Positions 1-6,708 of a stretch of 8,209 nucleotides of DNA are shown one piece after another. The notes under the pieces were generated by a model that saw only the letters and a list, made by a program, of their open reading frames with translations, made no database searches and was not told the DNA's origin. The stretch is taken from NCBI GenBank assembly GCA_900320035.1, contig ONQU01000017.1, forward strand, positions 1 through 8,209, given 5' to 3'. Position 1 is the first letter of the stretch. Each line of letters starts with the position of its first letter. The translations under genes were made by a program, and so were the position numbers. This stretch comes from an uncultured Rhodospirillaceae bacterium. Lineage in GTDB: Bacteria > Pseudomonadota > Alphaproteobacteria > RF32 > CAG-239.

Positions 1-331
1 AACCGCCCAAAGAGTGTCCGGCCAATAAAAACGTAGGCGTATAGAAACTCTGTGTCTTTGCCCAATCTATAACCGTCAATAAATCCTCAAGCATAGAGGT
101 TGTCGAAGCACAATGACCATTATTAAAACTGTTTCCGCGAGAATTACGACAATCAAAGGTTATGACGGTATATCCGATATTTTGCAACGTTTCAGCCGTT
201 TTTATAATAACATCTTGCTCTTTATAACCGCTTATACCATGACAGATAAAAGCTAATTTTGCCGTATCGGTACGACTTTTATATATTTCAATACCTATAT
301 CTTCATTGCTAGAATTTTTAATAACCGGCAT
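1..331 (-). CDS. Alpha/beta hydrolase (serine esterase/peptidase-like), N-terminal part, runs off the window
   Basis: An open frame starts at an ATG (329-331) and runs to the window edge without a stop, giving 110 residues. It shows the alpha/beta hydrolase pattern in order: a first strand ending in HGISG (residues 31-35, oxyanion-hole region), a second strand ending in FDCR with RGNS after it (59-68), a helix, then the nucleophile elbow GHSLGG (105-110) with Ser107 as the expected nucleophile. The catalytic Asp and His would lie beyond the window. The layout recalls S33-type hydrolases or small cytoplasmic esterases; the substrate cannot be told. No signal peptide is visible, so it is probably cytoplasmic. 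A GGAG Shine-Dalgarno six bases before the ATG supports the start. It is downstream of rbfA but separated from it by a strong terminator and has its own promoter, so it is probably a separate transcription unit. Confidence 0.88.
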   Translation of the reverse strand, partial: MPVIKNSSNEDIGIEIYKSRTDTAKLAFICHGISGYKEQDVIIKTAETLQNIGYTVITFDCRNSRGNSFNNGHCASTTSMLEDLLTVIDWAKTQSFYTPTFLLAGHSLGG

Positions 332-372
332 TATCTTCTCCTATTTATGGTATTTATACAACTGATTAATAT

Positions 373-399
373 ATTCTATAGCGTTCAGTGGAATGTCAA
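373..399 (-). promoter_or_regulatory. Probable sigma70 promoter of the alpha/beta hydrolase gene
   Basis: On the minus strand a perfect -35 box TTGACA (394-399) is followed after 15 bases by TAGAAT (373-378), five of six matches to the -10 consensus. The spacer is two bases shorter than optimal. The site lies between the rbfA terminator hairpin and the hydrolase start, about 40 bases before the ATG, which is where a promoter is needed. The call is inferred from consensus match and position. Confidence 0.55.
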
Positions 400-414
400 G
401 TAAATTATTTTCTT

Positions 415-475
415 ATATCGTAAAAACATACATACCTCCGAGACTGTCTCAGAGGTATGTATGTTTTTACGGTAT
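415..475 (-). terminator. Very long palindromic hairpin, probable bidirectional terminator after rbfA
   Basis: Positions 419-438 and 452-471 are perfect inverted repeats of 20 bases. The pairing extends outward by four more pairs (one G-U) to 415 and 475. Inward, after one C/A mismatch, GAGAC pairs with GTCTC around a single T. An AAAAA tract in one arm faces a TTTTT tract in the other, so in either direction the inner GC-containing stem (CATACATACCTC arm) is followed by a U-run. This is the layout of a bidirectional intrinsic terminator. It begins 16 bases past the rbfA stop, so it should end the rimP-rbfA transcript. The stem, near 29 pairs, is much longer than a terminator needs. Confidence 0.8.
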
Positions 476-491
476 CTAATTTAAGCTAAAC

Positions 492-863
492 TCAAATAAT
501 ATCCTGTTGAACTTTCGGGTCGCTCATCAATTTATTGACGCGTTCGACTTCGTCATAAGTATCGTCAACCCGAAAGTTAATTTCCGGGGTATAACGCAAC
601 TTTAATTTAGAAGCCACCAACTTCTTAAACAGCCATTTTTCCGCCTGCATTTGTTCCAGCACAATACCTAAATTTTTGCCATTCAATGTCGTTAAATAAA
701 CCGTGGCATATTTTAAATCAGGCGACATAATTACCTGCGTAATCGTAATGAAGGCTTCCTGAATTTCAGGAGAACGCACATCACCTTGCTCGATTGCCTC
801 GGCAATAACTTTACGCACTTCTTGCCCTACTCTGAGCTGTCTTTGTGATAATTCCTGTGCCAT
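492..863 (-). CDS. rbfA: 30S ribosome-binding factor RbfA
   Basis: A 123-residue protein of normal RbfA length. RbfA is a small KH-fold protein that binds immature 30S subunits near the 5' end of 16S rRNA and is needed for late maturation and cold adaptation. Visible family features are the N-terminal helix starting at SQRQLRVGQEVRKVI, the strand around ITQVIMSPDLKYATVYLT (roughly 41-58), the helix with the LVASKLKLRYTPEINFRVDDT segment (about 83-102), and the following amphipathic helix. The start at 863 is supported by AGGA seven bases upstream. It follows infB with 24 bases between and closes the operon ahead of the 415-475 hairpin. The identification is firm from sequence and gene order. 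Confidence 0.97.
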   Translation of the reverse strand: MAQELSQRQLRVGQEVRKVIAEAIEQGDVRSPEIQEAFITITQVIMSPDLKYATVYLTTLNGKNLGIVLEQMQAEKWLFKKLVASKLKLRYTPEINFRVDDTYDEVERVNKLMSDPKVQQDII

Positions 864-887
864 TTACCTATCCTTTCTTATCCCCAA

Positions 888-3392
888 TTACAGTGTTTTA
901 GCAATTTCTTCCACTTCATAACATTCAATATTATCATTAACTTGAATGTCATTATAGTTTTCAAAACTCATACCACACTCGTAACCTTCTTTAACTTCTT
1001 TCACATCGTCTTTATAGCGCTTCAATTGGCCCAAATTACCGTCATGAATAACCACGTTATCACGCAACAAACGAATCTTCGCGCCACGTTTGACCATACC
1101 TTCGGTCACCATACAGCCGGCCACTTTACCCACACCGGTAATGTTGAACACATTGCGAATTTGCGCATAGCCCAAAATCTTTTCGCGCAATTCCGGCGTT
1201 AGCATACCTTCCAGCGCTTTTTTCACGTCATCGACCACATCATAAATAATCGAATAATAGCGAATATCAATACCATCACGATGGGCCATATCGCGCGCTT
1301 GCGCATTTGCACGAACATTAAAGCCGATGACAAAGGCATCAGAAGCTTTTGCCAACGTAATATCCGATTCCGAAATTCCGCCTACCGCCGAATGCAACAC
1401 TTGAACGCTGACTTCATCATTTGAAAGTTTGTTTAATGAACCCTCTAAAGCCTCAATAGACCCTTGAACATCGGCCTTAATAATAACGGATAAGTGTTTG
1501 GATTCACCAGATTTTATCTTATCCATCATCTGTTCCATGGCCGATTTAGCGCTCTTCACAAGCTTAGCATCACGCTCTTTACGGATACGATAGCCGGTAA
1601 CCTCACGTGCTTGCGCTTCGTCTTTAGCTACCACAAAATTATCACCGGCCATCGGTGTTCCTTGTAAACCGATAACCTCAACCGGTGTTGCCGGACCGGC
1701 AGATTGGACTTTTTTACCATGTTCATTAAACATAGCGCGTACTCTACCCCATTCCTTACCGGCAATCAGAATATCGCCGACATTGAGCGTACCGCGTTGT
1801 ACCAAAACAGTTGCCACAGAACCGCGACCTTTTTCCATTTTGGCTTCCACAACCGTTCCTTCGGCTATACGATTTGGATTAGCCTTCAAATCGAGCATTT
1901 CGGCCTGCAATAAAATAGCATCGACCAATTTATCAATATTAATCCGCTTTTTCGCTGAAATTTCCGCACACAACGATTCACCGCCCATTTCCTCGACACC
2001 AATGCCATATTGTAACAACTCTGTCTTAATATGCATCGGATCAGCTCCCGGCAAATCAATCTTGTTAATCGCGACCACAATTGGCACTTCAGCCGCTTGA
2101 GCATGGCGAATAGCTTCTACTGTTTGCGGCATCACACCGTCATTGGCAGCCACCACCAACACCACAATATCGGTTACTTTAGCACCGCGAGCACGCATTT
2201 CGGAAAATGCTTCGTGCCCCGGCGTATCAATAAAGGTAATTTTTTGCCCATTAGCCACCGTAATTTGATAAGCACCGATATGTTGAGTAATACCGCCGGC
2301 TTCTTTAGCTACGACATTGGTTTCACGCAGAGCATCTAACAACGATGTTTTACCATGGTCAACGTGTCCCATCACTGTAACAATCGGAGCGCGCGGTTGT
2401 AAATCGGCAGCTGTATCTTCAATGCCGCCCAGACCTTCTTCAACATCACTATCGGCCACGCGCTTAAATTTATGCCCCATGTCTTCAACAATGATCTGCG
2501 CCGTATCGGCATCAATGGCTTGGTTAATGGTTGCCATAACCCCCATCGACATTAGGCGCTTAATCACATCGGCACTCTTTTCTGCCATACGATTAGCTAA
2601 CTCTTGCACGGTGATTGTTTCCGGAATAATAACTTCCTTAATTACCTTTTCCGCCGGTGCAACCGGTGCTTGTACCGGTTTTGGCTGTTTTTTCTTAAAA
2701 CGACGCTGCGGCACATATCCATAATCATCATCGTCATCATTATTACCCATGTAATTGTTGACATTGATCTTGTTGTTATTATTACGACGTTGCGGCTCAA
2801 AACTGCGTTTTTGAATCTTCTTACGTTCCTGTTCGAATGTTTCTTCTTTGGTCATCACGCGTTTTTCAACCACTGTTGATGATTTCTTACCTTTTTTATA
2901 ATAATCATCATCGTCATCATCGTCGTCATCATAATCTTTATTCTTCTTAGTTTTACGCTCGGTGCCGGAATCAAACTTAACCGGTGCTTTTTCTTCTCTA
3001 GGAGCCTCAAATTGACCTGCTTCAGAAGTTTCAACCGCTTCAACAATTTCAGCTTCTGCCTTTTGTTTTTCAGCTTCTACCGCGGCTTCTGCAGCCTCCG
3101 CAGCCTTCTGTGCCTGTTGTTTCAGGCGCTCGGCTTGTTTGGCATCTTCTTCTTGCTTACGTTTAGCATCATGCAATTTAGCCTCAGCCAACAACTTTAA
3201 CTTTTGTGCTGTTGCTTCATCAATTTCTTCAGTCTTTACTGCCGGCTTAGCCTGAGTAATAATTCTTTTCTTACGCACCTCGACTTGCACCATTTTTTTA
3301 CCGTCAAGCGACGGGCTCTTACTTGTTTTCTTGAGTGTGAGCGTCGTTTTTCCGGACAATGTCAATTTTCCTTTAGTGCTTTCTTCCGTCAT
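888..3392 (-). CDS. infB: Translation initiation factor IF-2
   Basis: An 834-residue GTPase that brings initiator fMet-tRNA to the 30S subunit and promotes subunit joining. The first ~20 residues carry the short Thr/Leu/Lys motif seen in alphaproteobacterial IF-2. Residues 55-240 are a low-complexity, Lys/Glu/Ala-rich, probably extended linker with two acidic runs (nine Asp at 155-163, five at 219-223) and an Asn-rich stretch. An IF2_N domain follows at about 255-305. The G domain has G1 GHVDHGKT (342-349), G2 around GITQH, G3 DTPGH (389-393), G4 NKID (443-446) and G5 SAKK (489-492). Domain II and III follow, then the C-terminal fMet-tRNA-binding region up to ECYEVEEIAKTL. All G motifs are intact. 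The start has GGAG upstream, with a slightly long spacer of about 10 bases. It lies 18 bases after ylxR and 24 before rbfA. Confidence 0.98.
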   Translation of the reverse strand: MTEESTKGKLTLSGKTTLTLKKTSKSPSLDGKKMVQVEVRKKRIITQAKPAVKTEEIDEATAQKLKLLAEAKLHDAKRKQEEDAKQAERLKQQAQKAAEAAEAAVEAEKQKAEAEIVEAVETSEAGQFEAPREEKAPVKFDSGTERKTKKNKDYDDDDDDDDDYYKKGKKSSTVVEKRVMTKEETFEQERKKIQKRSFEPQRRNNNNKINVNNYMGNNDDDDDYGYVPQRRFKKKQPKPVQAPVAPAEKVIKEVIIPETITVQELANRMAEKSADVIKRLMSMGVMATINQAIDADTAQIIVEDMGHKFKRVADSDVEEGLGGIEDTAADLQPRAPIVTVMGHVDHGKTSLLDALRETNVVAKEAGGITQHIGAYQITVANGQKITFIDTPGHEAFSEMRARGAKVTDIVVLVVAANDGVMPQTVEAIRHAQAAEVPIVVAINKIDLPGADPMHIKTELLQYGIGVEEMGGESLCAEISAKKRINIDKLVDAILLQAEMLDLKANPNRIAEGTVVEAKMEKGRGSVATVLVQRGTLNVGDILIAGKEWGRVRAMFNEHGKKVQSAGPATPVEVIGLQGTPMAGDNFVVAKDEAQAREVTGYRIRKERDAKLVKSAKSAMEQMMDKIKSGESKHLSVIIKADVQGSIEALEGSLNKLSNDEVSVQVLHSAVGGISESDITLAKASDAFVIGFNVRANAQARDMAHRDGIDIRYYSIIYDVVDDVKKALEGMLTPELREKILGYAQIRNVFNITGVGKVAGCMVTEGMVKRGAKIRLLRDNVVIHDGNLGQLKRYKDDVKEVKEGYECGMSFENYNDIQVNDNIECYEVEEIAKTL
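2904..2930 (-). repeat. GAT/GAC trinucleotide run encoding nine aspartates in IF-2
   Basis: Nine consecutive Asp codons, a mix of GAT and GAC, encode residues 155-163 of IF-2. A related run of five lies at 2724-2738 (residues 219-223). The first is flanked by Lys-rich sequence, so the linker alternates strongly acidic and basic blocks. The mixed codons make it an impure repeat, less prone to slippage than a pure one. Confidence 0.75.
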
Positions 3393-3410
3393 TGTTATCT
3401 TTCTCCGTTA

Positions 3411-3986
3411 CTACGTATTTAAAAATGTCTGATATCTCATCAATGCCAACCGCGCCATGGCGCTTATCGGGCTTTTTTTAACCACCAAATAAACCGTATT
3501 TTCTTTATTTAAGGTCTTGCTCAAAGTATTAACATCATAGAGCGTGAATTTTTCCATATCTGTCGCAATCTCATCAATTTTTTGCCGACCGTCAGTACCG
3601 GCATCAGTTGCAACAATCAGAAAAGCCGCTTTTCCTTTTTTAATACATTCCTTTACCTTTTCAAAACCCCAAACCAAATCGCCGGCTTTGCGAGTCAAAT
3701 TAAGGGCATCTAAAGCTTTTTTGCACAAAATATTTTCCACAACTTGCGGCATATCTTCAGCCATAATCACATCTTTATGCAAAATTTTATTTAAAGGTTT
3801 TTTCTTTTCCATCAGTTCATTCAGCAAAAGCTTAGAGTTAGAAAGATAAAAGCCGCGACCGTCCAATTTTTTATTAAAATCGGGCAGACAAGTGCCGTTT
3901 TTCAGCACCACGAAGCGTAAAAGCTCTGCTTTATTCAAAGCCTTTCCAGTCCATACGCACTTTCTGGTTTCTAACTCTTCAACCAT
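3411..3986 (-). CDS. ylxR: YlxR (DUF448) - L7Ae-like fusion RNA-binding protein
   Basis: A 191-residue protein with two RNA-binding modules. Residues 7-80 are a YlxR/DUF448 domain: RKCVWTGK (8-15), LLRFVV (22-27) and the signature LDGRGFYLS (41-49). Residues from about 85 to 185 resemble the ribosomal L7Ae/YlxQ fold: ALNLTRKAGDLVWGFEKV, then a Lys-rich helix (KKGKAAFLIVATDAG) and a late strand VYLVVKK. In Bacillus these are two separate genes (ylxR, ylxQ) between nusA and infB; the fused form is common in Alphaproteobacteria. The role is poorly defined; YlxR has been linked to RNase P activity and to gene regulation in some bacteria. A GAGGT about 10 bases before the ATG supports the start. 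It sits 19 bases after nusA and 18 before infB, so it is surely cotranscribed. Confidence 0.93.
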   Translation of the reverse strand: MVEELETRKCVWTGKALNKAELLRFVVLKNGTCLPDFNKKLDGRGFYLSNSKLLLNELMEKKKPLNKILHKDVIMAEDMPQVVENILCKKALDALNLTRKAGDLVWGFEKVKECIKKGKAAFLIVATDAGTDGRQKIDEIATDMEKFTLYDVNTLSKTLNKENTVYLVVKKSPISAMARLALMRYQTFLNT

Positions 3987-4005
3987 GCTTATTTATACCT
4001 CGTTT

Positions 4006-5553
4006 TTAGTCAACTTTTTCTTCATCTGCAAACCAATGTTCGCGTGCCGCCATAATGATGTCATTGGCTTCAGTTTCGGAAATTGCATTTTCACCAAGCA
4101 TTTCAATCAATTCATCAGCCGCTAAATCGGCTAAATCATCAATATTTTTAACGCCTTTTTCCGCTAAGCTGATAATCATATCCTGATCCAAACCGGCAAC
4201 GGTTTGCAAACTCGCGTCAATTTTCAGCTGTTTACTCTTAGCGGCAAATTCTTCGTTACGCTTAGCCACAAATTCTTGGGCGCGACGTTGCAACTCTTGT
4301 GCGATATCTTCATCAAAACCTTCAATTTCCGATAATTCGCTTAACTCTACCATAGCCACTTCATCAACCGTTGAAAAGCCTTCAGCAACCAGCAAATGCG
4401 CAATCATATCATCAACATCTAAAGCTTCCATAAAGCGTTCAGTACGAACTTTATTTTCATTTGAACGACGTTCTTGTTCTTGCGCTTCCGTCAACACATC
4501 AATTTGGGCACCAACAAGTTGCGAAGCTAATTTAACATTCTGTCCGCGGCGACCAATTGCCATTGAAAATTGGTCTTCTGCCACCACAACCTCAATGCGA
4601 TTATTTTCTTCATCTAACACAACCTTAGTCACTTCGGCTGGCGCTAAAGCACTGACAATAAATTGAGCCTTATCTTCGGAATATGGTACAATATCAATTT
4701 TTTCGCCTTGCAATTCAGTCACCACAGCTTGTACGCGAATACCACGCAAACCAACGCATGCACCAACCGGATCAACTGTTTTATCGTTAGCGCGCACAGC
4801 AATTTTAGCCTTAGAACCAGGATCACGTGCCACACCCATAATTTGCACCACACCGTCGTAAATTTCCGGAACTTCTTGAGTAAATAATTTTGCCATAAAT
4901 TCCGGGCATGTTCTTGAGAGAAAAATTTGCGGACCTTTAACTTCACGACGCACATCTAGAACATAGGCACGTACGCGATCACCACTCTTGAAATGTTCAT
5001 GCGGAATAATTTCATCATAGCGCAACATAGCTTCGGTTTTACCAATATCTAAAACCACACTGCTGATGAAACCGCGGGTATTTAACTCTACACGCTTAAC
5101 CGTACCGTTAATAATGGAGCCAATTTTATCCTTATATTCCTCGTATTGTTTATTGCGTTCTGCTTCGCGCACTTTTTGCATAATCACCTGCTTAGCGGTT
5201 TGAGCTGCAATACGACCAAAATCAATCGGCGGTAATGGATCAATAATAAAATCGCCAACCTTATAGTTTTTATCATAATCGTGCGCATCTATCAGACGAA
5301 TTTGCGCTGACTCATTTTCGATTAAAGCGTCATCAGCCACCACTTCACGATAGCGTGATAAAGCAATCGCACCGGTTTTACGGTCAATTTTTGCTCTGAT
5401 GTCATGTTCCGCACCATATTTGGTACGGCCGGCTTTTTGAATGGCAACTTCCATGGCCGTAAATACATCTTCACGATTAATACTCTTTTCTTGTGCTACG
5501 GCATCTGCAACAGCAACAATTTCAGGTCTTGGCATATTTTCAAAATTTTCCAT
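4006..5553 (-). CDS. nusA: Transcription termination/antitermination protein NusA
   Basis: A 515-residue protein of normal proteobacterial length. NusA binds RNA polymerase near the RNA exit channel, slows elongation, stimulates hairpin-dependent termination and takes part in antitermination. Domains in order: RNAP-binding N-terminal domain (about 1-130), S1 domain (about 143-206, starting GSIINGTVKRV), KH1 with DPVGACVGLRG (261-271), KH2 with AIGRRGQNV (332-340), and two C-terminal acidic repeats (about 370-430 and 448-510). Two acidic repeats are typical of Proteobacteria; many other bacteria lack them. The start at 5553 has GAGG five to six bases upstream; a second ATG at codon 7 is less well placed. 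It starts 22 bases after rimP. Because NusA affects termination at hairpins, the hairpin in the operon leader is a plausible self-regulation site (inference). Confidence 0.98.
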   Translation of the reverse strand: MENFENMPRPEIVAVADAVAQEKSINREDVFTAMEVAIQKAGRTKYGAEHDIRAKIDRKTGAIALSRYREVVADDALIENESAQIRLIDAHDYDKNYKVGDFIIDPLPPIDFGRIAAQTAKQVIMQKVREAERNKQYEEYKDKIGSIINGTVKRVELNTRGFISSVVLDIGKTEAMLRYDEIIPHEHFKSGDRVRAYVLDVRREVKGPQIFLSRTCPEFMAKLFTQEVPEIYDGVVQIMGVARDPGSKAKIAVRANDKTVDPVGACVGLRGIRVQAVVTELQGEKIDIVPYSEDKAQFIVSALAPAEVTKVVLDEENNRIEVVVAEDQFSMAIGRRGQNVKLASQLVGAQIDVLTEAQEQERRSNENKVRTERFMEALDVDDMIAHLLVAEGFSTVDEVAMVELSELSEIEGFDEDIAQELQRRAQEFVAKRNEEFAAKSKQLKIDASLQTVAGLDQDMIISLAEKGVKNIDDLADLAADELIEMLGENAISETEANDIIMAAREHWFADEEKVD

Positions 5554-5575
5554 TTTTTCCTCGTTTCATATAAAA

Positions 5576-6073
5576 TTAAAAATCTGCAACTTCATGAGCC
5601 GCTTGATATTCTTCCCACAATTCATCCGTAAGCACCAACTTAGCTTTGCTAATGGCTGCAAATGGAATTGTGTATTCTGCATCTTCGACCGCCAGCGTGA
5701 TATTACCATCAGCGACATTCGTGATTTTACCTTTAAAGCGTTTTCTGTTTTCAACTTTTTCTTCGGTTTCTATTTTAACATCATACCCAATATAACGCTC
5801 AAAGTGCACCAGCTTTGTCAAAGGTCTATCCAACCCCGGCGAGCTGACTTCCAATGAATAGCGGTTTTCTATCGGGTCTTTAGCATCAAGCATATCAGAA
5901 AGCGCATGGCTGACAATAGCACAATCATCAACCGTAATAGCTGTACCATCTAACTTATCGATCATCACCTGCAAAGTCGGATTAGCTTGACCGATGGTCA
6001 AAACGCGTACCAACTCGTAGCCTTTGTCACAAACAATCGGTTCAATCAAATCTTGTAAATAGTGTTTTTGCAT
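5576..6073 (-). CDS. rimP: Ribosome maturation factor RimP
   Basis: A 165-residue protein of the RimP (DUF150/YhbC) family, needed for 30S subunit maturation. The N-terminal alpha/beta domain covers about 1-85 and carries the family signature SLEVSSPGLDRPL (73-85). Residues 88-165 form the small beta-barrel (Sm-like) domain, with strands at YIGYDVKIET, KRFKGKITNV and NITLAVEDAEYTIPF. It is the first gene of the core operon. The ATG at 6073 has AAGG seven bases upstream. The ribosome-binding site lies directly after the U-tract of a terminator-like hairpin, so translation and transcription of the operon may be controlled together here. Confidence 0.97.
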   Translation of the reverse strand: MQKHYLQDLIEPIVCDKGYELVRVLTIGQANPTLQVMIDKLDGTAITVDDCAIVSHALSDMLDAKDPIENRYSLEVSSPGLDRPLTKLVHFERYIGYDVKIETEEKVENRKRFKGKITNVADGNITLAVEDAEYTIPFAAISKAKLVLTDELWEEYQAAHEVADF

Positions 6074-6088
6074 TTTTTATCCTTTAAC

Positions 6089-6117
6089 AAAAAACCGGAG
6101 CTTGCGGCTCCGATTTT
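6089..6117 (-). terminator. Terminator-like hairpin in the rimP leader (possible attenuator)
   Basis: CGGAGC (6096-6101) and GCTCCG (6107-6112) form a GC-rich six-base-pair stem with a five-base loop. Beyond a C/A mismatch, AAAA (6091-6094) can pair with TTTT (6114-6117). Read on the minus strand the stem is followed by six U residues (6094-6089), a standard intrinsic terminator. The U-tract ends about five bases before the AAGG ribosome-binding site of rimP. It is the only good terminator after the small membrane-protein genes and would end their transcripts. No promoter fits between it and rimP, so transcripts for the core operon must pass through it. Confidence 0.75.
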
Positions 6118-6142
6118 GATAATATTTGTTATGATGTCAATG

Positions 6143-6170
6143 CTTATAACACATTTTTTTGTTTTGTAAA
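6143..6170 (-). promoter_or_regulatory. Probable sigma70 promoter of the rimP-rbfA operon
   Basis: On the minus strand TTTACA (6165-6170, five of six to the -35 consensus) is followed after 16 bases by TATAAG (6143-6148, five of six to the -10 consensus). Initiation would fall near 6136, giving a leader of roughly 60 bases that contains the hairpin at 6096-6112. A TTGACA also occurs at 6135-6140 but has no matching -10 box at a proper distance. The call rests on consensus match and position. Confidence 0.5.
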
Positions 6171-6197
6171 GCATTTTTTGCATATTATTTCACATTT

Positions 6198-6367
6198 TTA
6201 TAATATCAAACCATCGGTAGTTGTAATGATTATGTATTGCAATTTGCAAATCACACGGCTTTGGTTTTATGCTAAATGTAAGATTATTTGCCTAAACCGG
6301 AAATAGAACCACCTATTTTGCTGCCAACCGACATCATATTATCAAACGCCTGCTGTTATAATATCAA
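6198..6367. repeat. 12-bp direct repeat pair (TTATAATATCAA) bounding the remnant region
   Basis: TTATAATATCAA occurs exactly at 6198-6209 and 6356-6367. The right copy overlaps the stop codon of the last small membrane-protein gene and the upstream end of the remnant reading frame; the left copy lies in plain intergenic sequence. The two copies bound about 146 bases. In such AT-rich sequence a chance match is possible, but the position at the junction between accessory and core DNA makes it worth recording as a possible recombination footprint. Confidence 0.4.
6284..6355 (-). pseudogene. 23-codon open remnant, probable C-terminal tail of a lost gene
   Basis: Between the last membrane-protein gene and the rimP promoter, one minus-strand frame is open for 23 codons (6355 down to the TAA at 6284-6286), just after an in-frame TAA at 6356-6358. 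It begins QQAFDNMMSVG and ends SISGLGK. The Gly/Ser-rich, regular protein-like composition differs from the AT-rich junk around it, where conceptual translation gives Lys/Asn/Ile/Tyr strings. There is no clear ribosome-binding site at the two internal ATG codons (6335-6337, 6332-6334). The simplest reading is the end of a gene whose body was removed or displaced when the array arrived. It could instead be a 16- or 17-residue small peptide. I do not recognise the parent protein. Confidence 0.35.
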
Positions 6368-6696
6368 TTACTTATAGCAGAAAGACTATAGATGAAAAAC
6401 ACCATATAAAATAATATAGGTATAATCAACCATAAAAAAGATTTTAGCGGCTGTTTGATAAAATTGAGATAAGCAGCAATCATCGCTAGGATAAATAATA
6501 TACTCCAACCGATGTTGTATCCCATAAAAAATTCAACAATATTCAGGTATCCTTTGTAATTTGGGTCGGAATAATCCAAAACATCTTTGGTGCGCCATGC
6601 CCGCAACCAAAAAAAATATAAATTGGCGATATTTAATAACAACAATGCGTAAAAACTTATATACTTACATATTCGTAAAAATTTTTTATTTTTCAT
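6364..6696 (-). CDS. Small three-helix membrane protein, fourth of the array (candidate immunity protein)
   Basis: A 110-residue integral membrane protein I do not recognise. A Lys/Arg-rich N-terminus (MKNKKFLRICK) precedes helix 1 (about 11-31). A loop of about 30 residues (32-62, with DYSDPNYKGY) should lie outside the cytoplasm by the positive-inside rule. Helix 2 spans about 63-80, the turn NFIKQPLK is basic, and helix 3 (about 86-106) holds Pro93, 12 residues after Lys81. This layout matches the three genes before it. It starts 12 bases after the previous stop, with a modest GAGAA upstream of the ATG, and is the last gene of the array. The sequence is strongly AT-rich compared with the core operon. 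The immunity role is inferred only from position after a transpeptidase-type effector. Confidence 0.8.
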   Translation of the reverse strand: MKNKKFLRICKYISFYALLLLNIANLYFFWLRAWRTKDVLDYSDPNYKGYLNIVEFFMGYNIGWSILFILAMIAAYLNFIKQPLKSFLWLIIPILFYMVFFIYSLSAISN

Positions 6697-6708
6697 TTTA
6701 TTCTCATT

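Noticed and set aside
942..2724. Several plus-strand and minus-strand open frames of 70-135 codons inside infB
   Set aside because: They are shadows of infB in other frames; their translations are biased strings of Thr, Ser, His and Phe with no domain features or ribosome-binding sites.
2604..2879. Plus-strand hydrophobic frame that looks like a membrane protein (poly-Ile/Val stretches)
   Set aside because: The Ile/Val runs are the complement of the poly-Asp codons in infB, not a real membrane protein.
4663..5857. Plus-strand open frames antisense to nusA and rimP (up to 138 codons)
   Set aside because: Antisense shadows of well-identified genes, with no family motif and no start signals.
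6135..6140. TTGACA as the -35 box of the rimP promoter
   Set aside because: No acceptable -10 box lies 16-18 bases downstream; the region there enters the terminator hairpin. The TTTACA/TATAAG pair is better.
6236..6252. TTGCAATTTGCAA motif as an operator or attachment core
   Set aside because: It is only two adjacent copies of the self-complementary TTGCAA-like hexamer in AT-rich sequence, with no second copy or partner nearby.
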